38,852 nt of DNA from a virus: IMG/VR virus record IMGVR_UViG_3300007734_000669, positions 1 through 38,852 of that record; one strand, written 5' to 3'. Positions 6,209 to 11,948 of this stretch are shown in pieces. The notes below the pieces were generated by a model, which was not told the origin of the DNA, searched no databases, and saw only the letters and a program-made list of their open reading frames with translations. Position 1 is the first letter of the stretch; each line of letters opens with the position of its first letter. The translations under genes and the position numbers were made by a program.

Positions 6209-6479
6209 GCAAGTAAGCGGGAGACAAGTAGTTCATTACCGCAACTATCGAAGAGCAAGAGACAAGGCGCTAGTGCGCTTAGCTCACCTATATCCGGACA
6301 CGTACAAGCAACTGCTTGATGAACAAAGGAGTTTTGATGAGCAAGAGGGCAAGACTTGGAGTATTACTCCTGATGCTAGGCTTACTGTGGGTATTCACAC
6401 CAGAGCAAATAGCGCACCACCCTTTGGAGATCCCGCAGATGCGGGAGAGGACGAAGGCGACAATGGAGGAGAAGCGTGA
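6198..6479 (+). CDS. Conserved actinophage-type protein (RNYRRARDKALVRLA family)
   Basis: 93 residues. The segment RNYRRARDKALVRLAHLYP followed by YKQLLDEQRSFDEQEGKTW is a pattern I recognise from many actinophage early proteins of unknown function. The basic helix suggests nucleic-acid binding. The C-terminal tail (SAPPFGDPADAGEDEGDNGG) is acidic and disordered. The last 143 bases are also read in another frame by the transglycosylase-like gene starting at 6337. Confidence 0.75.
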   Translation: MESKQVSGRQVVHYRNYRRARDKALVRLAHLYPDTYKQLLDEQRSFDEQEGKTWSITPDARLTVGIHTRANSAPPFGDPADAGEDEGDNGGEA

Positions 6480-6750
6480 GAACAAGGCGCTTATCATTAG
6501 TTACCTCAACGCACTTGGTTACAACAACAGTCAGGTCAAATGTGCTATCACCCTTTGGACCCGTGAGAGCAGGCTTGACCACTTGGCAGCCAACAAACGA
6601 TCAAGTGCTAGAGGAATTGCTCAGCTCCTTAGAGAGAGAAGTAGCGAACCTGCTATCCAAATCCTCCACGCTGTGCGATATGTTGAGCACCGTTACGGCG
6701 GAAGTTTCTGCCGTAGTCTCCAACATAGCAACAGACGAGGCTGGTATTAA
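6337..6750 (+). CDS. Lytic transglycosylase/lysozyme-like protein with N-terminal signal anchor
   Basis: 137 residues. Start at ATG 6337 because AAAGGAG stands 5 bases upstream; the frame is open 21 bases further. Residues 8-20 form a hydrophobic signal or anchor (GVLLLMLGLLWVF). The rest resembles the lysozyme-like transglycosylase fold of actinobacterial phages: NNSQVKCAITLWTRESRLDH with a candidate catalytic Glu77, SSARGIAQLL, YVEHRYGG and a terminal GWY. Expected to cleave peptidoglycan outside the membrane. It is unusual in being early and separate from the late CHAP lysin; it might remodel the wall or act in superinfection exclusion. Confidence 0.75.
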   Translation: MSKRARLGVLLLMLGLLWVFTPEQIAHHPLEIPQMRERTKATMEEKRENKALIISYLNALGYNNSQVKCAITLWTRESRLDHLAANKRSSARGIAQLLRERSSEPAIQILHAVRYVEHRYGGSFCRSLQHSNRRGWY

Positions 6751-7218
6751 ATGAAACTAATACTAGATCCAGCATCTTCAATGAGATCCTTTTACTTTGA
6801 TAAAACAGATGAGCGCGTAGTCTTTGGTGACATACGAGAAGATGAGACACACCTACTCACTAATGGTCAGACAATCAAGATTAAGCCAGATGAAGTTATG
6901 GATTTCAGGGCAATACCCTATCCAGACGAAACCTTTGAGATGGTGGTGTTTGACCCACCACATATGTTAAGGCTTTCCGAGAAGTCCTGGATGCGTAAGA
7001 AGTATGGAGTATTAGACAGCGAAAACTGGCGAGATGATTTGACCAAAGGTTTTGCTGAATGCTTTAGAGTATTAAAAACTAATGGCACTCTGGTATTTAA
7101 GTGGAATGAAGTGTCTATTCCGTTAAAAGAAGTGCTGGCTCTTACCCCCCCCAATACAAGCCAGTTCTTGGACATCCTTCGGGCAAGAGGATGGGTACTC
7201 ATTGGGTATTATTTCTAA
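6751..7218 (+). CDS. DNA methyltransferase (DPPH motif), C-terminus shifted at an 8-C tract
   Basis: 155 residues as read. The DPPH motif (68-71, after FEMVVF) is the D/N-PP-Y/H catalytic motif of N6-adenine/N4-cytosine methyltransferases; RVLKTNGTLVFKW is the usual following strand. After the run of eight C at 7145-7152 the annotated frame gives an unfamiliar tail. The frame reached by a -1 slip (equivalent to nine C) gives QYKPVLGHPSGKRMGTHWVL and ends at 7223, which matches the expected GH-PSGK-THW end of this family. It begins directly after the transglycosylase stop and closes the early operon. Confidence 0.8.
   Translation: MKLILDPASSMRSFYFDKTDERVVFGDIREDETHLLTNGQTIKIKPDEVMDFRAIPYPDETFEMVVFDPPHMLRLSEKSWMRKKYGVLDSENWRDDLTKGFAECFRVLKTNGTLVFKWNEVSIPLKEVLALTPPNTSQFLDILRARGWVLIGYYF
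7145..7152 (+). repeat. Homopolymer C8 at the frameshift point of the methyltransferase
   Basis: Eight consecutive C in the codons LTPP. The family-consistent C-terminus is reached only with nine (or six) C, or by a -1 slip. Three explanations fit: a sequencing or assembly miscount, slipped-strand phase variation, or programmed frameshifting on a C-run. A second run of exactly eight C occurs at 7494-7501 in the next methyltransferase gene. Confidence 0.75.
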
Positions 7219-7226
7219 AGTAAATG

Positions 7227-7253
7227 TGCTAGGTTTCTAACCCTTTCCTAGCA
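7227..7253 (+). promoter_or_regulatory. CTAGG hairpin carrying the inverted AAAGGGTTA motif
   Basis: TGCTAGG (7227-7233) pairs perfectly with CCTAGCA (7247-7253); the 13-base loop contains TAACCCTTT (7238-7246), the reverse complement of the early start element. It lies just after the methyltransferase, at the end of the early operon. The 13-base loop equals that of the hairpin at 3139-3167 at the beginning of the operon. Possible regulatory or recombination relic. Confidence 0.4.
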
Positions 7254-7259
7254 AACAAA

Positions 7260-7287
7260 AAGCCCTCGCCGTAACTGGCGGGGGCTT
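7260..7287 (-). terminator. Rho-independent terminator between convergent operons
   Basis: AAGCCCTCGCC / GGCGGGGGCTT stem with a 6-base loop. On the minus strand it is followed by TTTTTGTTT, a classic terminator for the long replication operon that ends at 7340. On the plus strand it is followed by CTTGC only, so it is weaker for the early operon. A further perfect CAGGCG-GG-CGCCTG inverted repeat (7303-7316) lies in the same gap. Confidence 0.85.
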
Positions 7288-7339
7288 CTTGCTAGCACTC
7301 AACAGGCGGGCGCCTGCCAAGAGTTAAATAATAAACTAT

Positions 7340-7801
7340 CTATCTCATAATTACAAGTGCTGAAGGAAAGGGCGCTGAGTTCTTTTGATTGCCAAACTTT
7401 AAGCGACCACGTATGAATCTAACCTCGTGATGTATGCAGTAATCGTGCCACCAAGAGGTATCGGTGCGAGCTGGTACCAAACATACGACCGTACCCCCCC
7501 CATTAGCAACGGTGTTCGCTTTGCGAACCCAATCTTTGATAGTTCTGCCATAAGGTGGGTTAAGCCAGATAGAACCAGCACTATCTTTAGCCCAGTCTCT
7601 AGTAAAAGCATCACGCCTTGATTGGTCAGTATGATCAGGACCATACCAGTTGTCCGGTACTAAAGTGGAGGATGCAAGTGCAGCTGCATCTAAAGTAAAG
7701 TTAAACTCTCTATTATACTTATCAAAGAAATCCCTGGGTGTAGTCCAAGTATCGTCATTAGATGTCTTGAAGGTATCGGTCTTGTAAAAGCCCTCGGTCA
7801 T
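7340..7801 (-). CDS. Dam-type DNA N6-adenine methyltransferase
   Basis: 153 residues, the full length of the phage Dam family (Phage_N6A_Met type). Motifs: DDTWTTPRDFF (16-26), FTLDAAA (35-41), WLNPPYG with the catalytic NPPY (81-84), and LVPARTDTSWWH. It methylates adenine in DNA, most likely to protect phage DNA from host restriction. ATGA overlap with the upstream SAM methyltransferase. The codons for ANGGGT contain an eight-G run (C8 on the plus strand, 7494-7501); at this length the frame is intact. Last gene of the replication operon, before the terminator at 7260. Confidence 0.9.
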   Translation of the reverse strand: MTEGFYKTDTFKTSNDDTWTTPRDFFDKYNREFNFTLDAAALASSTLVPDNWYGPDHTDQSRRDAFTRDWAKDSAGSIWLNPPYGRTIKDWVRKANTVANGGGTVVCLVPARTDTSWWHDYCIHHEVRFIRGRLKFGNQKNSAPFPSALVIMR

Positions 7802-8358
7802 AGCTTCTGAATCCAGTATTGTAAACCTACTTCAAGGGCAAAGAACTCCCCTTGGTGTCGCTCAATGAATAGGTTGATCCCCAGCTTAGGAGACTTGGAA
7901 GCAGGAAGGTGTGCGCCCCACTCGTAATCATCAAAGGCTAGGATACCGTTAGATTTAAGGCGATACCAAGATAGCTCACCGTCAATCAAAGCAGAGGAAG
8001 CAGTATGGTCTGCATCTACATAGATAAAGTCATAGGTTCTAGTGTTGGTTAATAGATACTCTACCGAAGTAGTCTTTTGCTTGAAGCTACGCTTGTTAAC
8101 CTTCTTATCATAGGCACGTTCAACATCAGAGAAGTCCAGGTTATGATGTACTTCTTCATCAGATCCCTGCCACGTATCTACATCAAAGAGTAGAGAGTTC
8201 TTACCAGTAAGTGTGTTATCAAGTAGCCAAAGGCTAGCATCACCAGTGTATGCACCAAGCTGGAGGAAGTTAAGATTATCTTTACCTGCTAGTGGAGTAA
8301 GGAAGCGTTCGAAGTTAGGCTTAGCATATGCACTAAACCAATCTGGGAACTCAGTCAT
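7798..8358 (-). CDS. Class I SAM-dependent methyltransferase (Methyltransf_24-like)
   Basis: 186 residues from the ATG at 8358 (MTEFPDWFSAYAKPNF). A longer frame to 8514 exists, but that stretch encodes the FmdB-like protein in another frame, so the short start is right. NFLQLGAYTGDASLWLL is the SAM-binding loop, LLFDVDTWQGS the second strand, and YDFIYVDADHTAS the acidic strand; GILAFDDYEWG follows. This subtype often modifies small molecules or sugars. Substrate unknown; it could act on nucleotides, cell-surface sugars or virion glycans. Confidence 0.85.
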   Translation of the reverse strand: MTEFPDWFSAYAKPNFERFLTPLAGKDNLNFLQLGAYTGDASLWLLDNTLTGKNSLLFDVDTWQGSDEEVHHNLDFSDVERAYDKKVNKRSFKQKTTSVEYLLTNTRTYDFIYVDADHTASSALIDGELSWYRLKSNGILAFDDYEWGAHLPASKSPKLGINLFIERHQGEFFALEVGLQYWIQKL

Positions 8359-8521
8359 CTTTACCCCAGCCTGTACCCTTGAAAGAGATAGTGGGTGCAG
8401 ACCACACTCTATCCATACTCTCGTGGCAATCAAAGCACATAGGAGTAGATGCCTCCTCGTGGATGCTACGCTCAACAGATAGGGTTGCGCTGCACTTGGT
8501 ACACTTGTAGTCATAGATCAT
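8351..8521 (-). CDS. FmdB-family zinc ribbon protein
   Basis: 56 residues. MIYDYKCTKC at the start, Cys7-x2-Cys10 and Cys29-x2-Cys32 as the two zinc knuckles, then VWSAPTISFKGTGWG, the hallmark end of the FmdB zinc-ribbon family (putative regulatory proteins). ATGA overlap with the upstream gene at 8518-8521 and an 8-base overlap with the downstream methyltransferase confirm its place. Function of the family is not settled; a regulatory or nucleic-acid-binding role is usually proposed. Confidence 0.88.
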   Translation of the reverse strand: MIYDYKCTKCSATLSVERSIHEEASTPMCFDCHESMDRVWSAPTISFKGTGWGKDD

Positions 8522-8802
8522 AGTTGAACTGCCTTTACAACTTTAACTGTGGTGCGAAATATAATTAAATCAGCTTCAGTTTCATCAGGTACACGCATAA
8601 AACCTTCTCCATTTTTTTTAAGATATTCATATATTGAAATGACTGGCTCTGAAATTGGTGAATACTTTTGTTGTTTAGCCTTGCGAATTATATTATCTTT
8701 GATAATGCTTTCAACAAGTTCTTTATCTGCTTTATTGTAAAACTCAACAGAAATTGTATCTTCTTGCCCAAGCATTTCAATTAGCAATTCATCGTGTGTC
8801 AT
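8518..8802 (-). CDS. Hypothetical protein with MTHDELL start
   Basis: 94 residues, MTHDELLIEMLGQEDTISVE. AT-rich compared with its neighbours and Lys/Ile/Glu-rich (IIKDNIIRKAKQQKY), which suggests a recent origin from another phage. The first 20 bases of the gene are identical to the start of the gene at 9571-9777, giving the same MTHDELL N-terminus. No domain recognised. Overlaps both neighbours by 4 bases. Confidence 0.7.
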   Translation of the reverse strand: MTHDELLIEMLGQEDTISVEFYNKADKELVESIIKDNIIRKAKQQKYSPISEPVISIYEYLKKNGEGFMRVPDETEADLIIFRTTVKVVKAVQL

Positions 8803-9194
8803 TTGGATTCCTCTAAGTATTTCTCAAACTCTTTCATTCGTGGCTTGGTTGCTTCATAGTGACCAAGCGCTCTGTTGCATCTATTGCACAGCAATCCTCT
8901 AACTTTACCTGTGTTATGGTCGTGATCTACGCACAACATACGCTTCTCTTCACTATGATTTTTCCTTGCAGTCTCTTCTTCCCCACATATTTTACATACA
9001 CCAGCCTGTGCTTCAAACAATACCTGATATTCTTCAAGGGTTATGTTAAAACGCCATAGCAACATACCATTTTTGCGTTTGTCTTTATTCTTTTCTCTAT
9101 ACGCTTTATGGTAAGCTCTGTGTTTTTCTGGGTCACGCTTACGATTTTTACGCATACGCTCCCTATTCTTTTTCTTTTGCTCATCAGTTGTCAT
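8799..9194 (-). CDS. HNH endonuclease, recombination endonuclease VII type
   Basis: 131 residues. Zinc pairs Cys67-x2-Cys70 and Cys103-x2-Cys106 frame CVDHDHNTGKVRG (active-site DHDH 90-93), followed by LLCNRCNRALG; this is the endonuclease VII signature of Holliday-junction or free-standing homing nucleases. The N-terminal 45 residues are an extremely basic DNA-binding arm. It could resolve branched DNA before packaging or be a homing element; the AT-rich, Lys-rich composition shared with the gene at 8518 favours recent insertion. Confidence 0.9.
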   Translation of the reverse strand: MTTDEQKKKNRERMRKNRKRDPEKHRAYHKAYREKNKDKRKNGMLLWRFNITLEEYQVLFEAQAGVCKICGEEETARKNHSEEKRMLCVDHDHNTGKVRGLLCNRCNRALGHYEATKPRMKEFEKYLEESK

Positions 9195-9574
9195 AGTTGG
9201 ACAGCTTCTTCTATTGGTAGATAACCTACCAACTTACTTACTTTATAAGAACGTGAAAACTCGGTAGTCGCTGGCATCCAGTGGCTGAGCCACTCTGGTT
9301 CTGGTACATCCATTAGGTCAAAAGAAAAGACACCCATAGGTGTCGAGTTAATATAGAAAGGGATGAGGTCTCGCTCTGCTGCTTGAGTGATGAGCTTGCG
9401 ATACTTCATCTCTTCTATCAGCAACGTGGGATAGTGAGTGTGCCTACACTTAAGTTCAATGTAGTGCCCAGCTTGCATAGAGATACAGTCGAAGGCATCA
9501 TAGATACCAATAGACTTCTCTAAGTCTGGGTACAGGTCGGCTTTAAGATAGTCAAAGAGTTCGGCTTCTTTCAT
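9191..9574 (-). CDS. Putative PD-(D/E)XK-fold nuclease
   Basis: 127 residues. GIYDAFDCISM followed by HYIELKCRHTHYPTLLIE gives an Asp (26 or 29) and an E-x-K pair (Glu40, Lys42), the core of the PD-(D/E)XK fold; PFYINSTPMGVFSFDL supplies the next strand. Similar short proteins occur in phages, but their substrate is unknown. Overlaps both neighbours by 4 bases and lies among recombination genes, which fits a DNA-processing role. Fold assignment is from motif spacing only. Confidence 0.55.
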   Translation of the reverse strand: MKEAELFDYLKADLYPDLEKSIGIYDAFDCISMQAGHYIELKCRHTHYPTLLIEEMKYRKLITQAAERDLIPFYINSTPMGVFSFDLMDVPEPEWLSHWMPATTEFSRSYKVSKLVGYLPIEEAVQL

Positions 9575-9777
9575 TCCAACTCTTTCTTAATCGCTTGGAT
9601 TGTTGGGCACGGATACAAAACATTAGGATTACATTCGTTACATAGTTCCTCTAAATCACAACACATTTTATGCAACTCCACAACATCGCAAAGAATAAGC
9701 CAAGCGTTACGGTCCATTCTTAGTCCTGCTAATTCAGCGTAACCTTTCAACAATGCCAGCAATTCATCGTGTGTCAT
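9571..9777 (-). CDS. Small Cys-rich actinophage protein
   Basis: 68 residues, MTHDELLALLKGYAEL, ending LYPCPTIQAIKKELE. Four cysteines lie in CCDLEELCNEC and a fifth in YPCPT, suggesting metal binding. The YPCPTIQAI ending is one I recognise from many actinophage proteins of unknown function. Overlaps the sigma-like gene upstream by 4 bases. Confidence 0.75.
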   Translation of the reverse strand: MTHDELLALLKGYAELAGLRMDRNAWLILCDVVELHKMCCDLEELCNECNPNVLYPCPTIQAIKKELE

Positions 9778-10406
9778 CGGAAAGGTGACGCTCCCCCCAG
9801 ATTATCAATGAGTTTACGCAGAGAGTTTGCACACCTGCGATCTGCAGTGGATATAGCACATTCTAGTAATTGTGCTATCTGTTGCAAGGTAAAGCTATCG
9901 TGGTGGCGCAGACGCAGTAGCGTCTGGTCTTCTACTTCTAACTTCAAGTAGGCTTGCTTCATATCAATGAGCATTGCTAGCAGGTTGCCACCTTCTGCTG
10001 GTGAGGACTTACCTTTAGGCTGTCCATCTTGTACCATCTGCTGTGCCTGCTCTAATACTGTGCCATCTAACACCGAAGCGATAACAAAGGGAAGCAACTG
10101 ACCTACCGTTGCACTCTCGTAATAGGCTTCATCACTGATCTGATAGCCAGACTTGGAAGCCTTCTCCTTGCGTGCGTATCGCTCTGCTACACGTCTCATC
10201 TGCCACGCTATGCGCTGCTCGTTATGCTTACGCTTATCGGTATCAACCTCTGATAGTTCAAGAGCTAAATACATATTGCGAGTCAGTGCCCAAGCCAGTA
10301 TCTCTTGCTTAATATCATCACGTTCAACGTGTGTTTTATATCTACGATAGATAGTACCGGCCACTGAGTGGGCCAGTTCATAAATAGTCTGGTCTAGTTC
10401 AGTCAC
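9774..10406 (-). CDS. RNA polymerase sigma-70-like factor
   Basis: 210 residues. The N-terminal part resembles sigma region 2 (HVERDDIKQEILAWAL, then IAWQMRRVAERYARK). The C-terminal part resembles region 4: DQTLLRLRHHDSFTLQQIAQ, a turn, then TADRRCANSLRKL, the HTH that contacts the -35 element. The linker is Gly/Ser-rich. Such proteins in actinophages may direct host polymerase to phage promoters. It may equally be a diverged DNA-binding protein that lost polymerase contact. Overlaps neighbours by 4-8 bases. Confidence 0.75.
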   Translation of the reverse strand: MTELDQTIYELAHSVAGTIYRRYKTHVERDDIKQEILAWALTRNMYLALELSEVDTDKRKHNEQRIAWQMRRVAERYARKEKASKSGYQISDEAYYESATVGQLLPFVIASVLDGTVLEQAQQMVQDGQPKGKSSPAEGGNLLAMLIDMKQAYLKLEVEDQTLLRLRHHDSFTLQQIAQLLECAISTADRRCANSLRKLIDNLGGASPFR

Positions 10407-10806
10407 AGTTACCCAACCTGTCTTGTGTTATCTGCGTCAGGTTAAGTAGCTTGATAGCAAGGAAATCTATATAGTTGCTGGCATCTGCCAGCTCTTCAAT
10501 CAACTCTCGGATGGTATCGCTGGCACTAAAAGACTCAAACTTTTGGCCATTAGCAATGGCGTACTGGTCGTGGCCTACCTTCTTAACCCTGCTAGCACGA
10601 AGGGAGGCAAAGGATTCGATGAAAGATACTAGGTCATCAGTAGATACACCTGCTGCACGGTAGCCAGTGACTGCGGGGTGGTCTGCTAGCGGGTTGGTGT
10701 TGGTCTTATCACTACTGTCTCGCTTTGATAGTCCTGCTGCAAGATCTGAAAGCCCATATGCTGCAAAGTCTGTAACATTTTTATCCACTCGCTCTTGCTC
10801 ATACAT
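10399..10806 (-). CDS. Hypothetical protein, possible NTP-pyrophosphohydrolase-like helix
   Basis: 135 residues from the ATG at 10806, which has GGAG 6 bases upstream; a TTG at 10818 is the alternative. The N-terminus is polar; the C-terminal half has KKVGHDQYAIANGQKFE and the helix IRELIEELADASNYIDF. The E-x2-E-x3-D-x2-N-Y spacing recalls MazG/dUTPase-type all-alpha NTP pyrophosphohydrolases, which would fit between primase and sigma genes, but the evidence is one helix only. Confidence 0.65.
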   Translation of the reverse strand: MYEQERVDKNVTDFAAYGLSDLAAGLSKRDSSDKTNTNPLADHPAVTGYRAAGVSTDDLVSFIESFASLRASRVKKVGHDQYAIANGQKFESFSASDTIRELIEELADASNYIDFLAIKLLNLTQITQDRLGNCD

Positions 10807-11452
10807 TAGACTCTCCAATTAGTAGCGCCTTAGTAGCATCAACGCCGTGCGCTAAGTAGTAATCATTGATATCCATACCTGCAGGTAGTGTAACAATAAC
10901 TGAGTTCATCACCTCATTCGCCACGCGCTTAGCAAACTCTGCTCCTGGATTAGAACCATCTTCTTTAATATCGTTATCGCCTACTACAAAGACTGTCTCA
11001 TAACCACTAAAGAGTTTAGGAAAGTGTGGCTTCCAAGCTGCAACACCTGGTACTCCAACAGCTGGGATACCTAGCACGCCACTAGTAATAACAGCATCTA
11101 GTTCACCTTCACATACCACCACTACTGGTGAGTCAATAGTTATATCGCATACGTTATACAGATGTGCCTTCTGCCCAGTAGGGCTACCATACTTAGGCTT
11201 GCCATCATCTAGTCTGCGGAACTTGAACCCCACGCAAGAACCACCAGCAGTAATGTAAGGAATAGAAATCCAACCTTCGTACATCTCGTGACCGTTAATG
11301 GGTTCCGTGATACTACCGATTTGAAAGAGCGCAGCCACTGCATCAGAGATCCCACGTTCTTCTAGCACGTTTAACGCTTCCGGACTTATTGCCTGAGCGT
11401 ATCGCTGCGCCGCTTCCAGCAGCAATTTCGACTGCACGTTTGAGGCCATCAT
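10799..11452 (-). CDS. DNA primase, Toprim catalytic part (split primase)
   Basis: 217 residues. VVVCEGELDA (111-120) with the Toprim glutamate, GVPGVAAWKPHF, and VFVVGDND (Asp159, Asp161) form a DnaG-type Toprim domain; the first 35 residues (RYAQAISPEALNVLEERGI) match the linker normally joined to a CHC2 domain. It synthesises RNA primers. The CHC2 domain is encoded by the next gene upstream in a different frame (overlap 11343-11452). ATGATG at 11447-11452 has GGAG just before it, so the part can be translated independently. Confidence 0.88.
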   Translation of the reverse strand: MMASNVQSKLLLEAAQRYAQAISPEALNVLEERGISDAVAALFQIGSITEPINGHEMYEGWISIPYITAGGSCVGFKFRRLDDGKPKYGSPTGQKAHLYNVCDITIDSPVVVVCEGELDAVITSGVLGIPAVGVPGVAAWKPHFPKLFSGYETVFVVGDNDIKEDGSNPGAEFAKRVANEVMNSVIVTLPAGMDINDYYLAHGVDATKALLIGESNV

Positions 11453-11720
11453 TAAACTCCAAGTTCTCTAGTATGCAGACAAGGTTCACTGCATTGCCAC
11501 CCTTACCGCAGGTGTGGCAGAAATATAAATTGTCATAGGTATTGATGACAGCTGAACGACGCGAGTCGTTATGTAAACAACAACGCACTGAAACATTCTT
11601 ACCCTCGCGTACTTCACCACCATAATTAGCAACGATTGCTCCTATGGGGATTGAGTTTGCATCAACGGAACTTTTGAATCCTTTTCCTTTACCCAACCTT
11701 GCCCAGTCTTGTGTTGGCAA
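11343..11720 (-). CDS. DNA primase, CHC2 zinc-finger part (split primase)
   Basis: 125 residues. VRCCLHND (Cys47-x2-His50) and YFCHTCGKGG (Cys68-x2-Cys71) are the CHC2 zinc finger that binds the template; NAVNLVCILENLEFNDGL follows as in DnaG. After EIAAGSG the frame departs from the primase pattern and runs to a stop at 11343 with a Lys/Arg-rich tail. The start is uncertain (TTG at 11720 or 11696; no strong site), and the 5' end overlaps the upstream gene. Confidence 0.82.
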   Translation of the reverse strand: MPTQDWARLGKGKGFKSSVDANSIPIGAIVANYGGEVREGKNVSVRCCLHNDSRRSAVINTYDNLYFCHTCGKGGNAVNLVCILENLEFNDGLKRAVEIAAGSGAAIRSGNKSGSVKRARRTWDL

Positions 11721-11824
11721 CTGCAGTCCCCCTTATACTCACACTTCTCGTGCCAGTGTGCTGCACGCTTGAGGTGATTGGCTTTGTTCTCTTGTCCTGC
11801 TTTAAGACAGTTCAAGCAAATCAT
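11642..11824 (-). CDS. Small Cys/His-rich protein, putative zinc binder
   Basis: 60 residues from ATG at 11824, which has AAGG 6 bases upstream; an ATG two codons earlier (11830) is possible. MICLNCLKAGQ gives Cys3-x2-Cys6; HWHEKCEYKGDCSCQHKTG adds two His and three Cys before a GQGWVK end. The HEKC...CSCQHKTG pattern is familiar from actinophage small zinc proteins near primase. Overlaps the CHC2 gene by about 79 bases in another frame. Confidence 0.7.
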   Translation of the reverse strand: MICLNCLKAGQENKANHLKRAAHWHEKCEYKGDCSCQHKTGQGWVKEKDSKVPLMQTQSP

Positions 11825-11948
11825 CTTCATCCTTCATTGCTTCATCAAAGTCTGCAATATCTTCTGCTTCTTCTGCATCTGGTACAACTTCTTGTACCGG
11901 TTCTGATGGACCTGTTGATGTACTAATAATTCCCTCTGGTACTGGCAT
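11802..11948 (-). CDS. Small very acidic protein, 48 residues
   Basis: MPVPEGIISTSTGPSEPVQE, then a run of Asp/Glu (PDAEEAEDIADFDEAMKDED) and LLELS. No basic residue except one Lys. The ATG overlaps the HNH stop (TAATG) and the 3' end overlaps the next gene, typical of translational coupling here. It could be an inhibitor mimicking nucleic acid or a flexible adaptor; this is speculation. Confidence 0.55.
   Translation of the reverse strand: MPVPEGIISTSTGPSEPVQEVVPDAEEAEDIADFDEAMKDEDDLLELS

Noticed and set aside
6476-6754. Plus-strand frame of 92 residues overlapping the transglycosylase-like gene
   Set aside because: The alternative frame has the coherent lysozyme-like motif series and a strong ribosome binding site; two real proteins over the whole length are unlikely.
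8359-8514. N-terminal extension of the SAM methyltransferase
   Set aside because: This stretch codes for the FmdB zinc ribbon in another frame with four conserved cysteines; the extension has no sensible motif.
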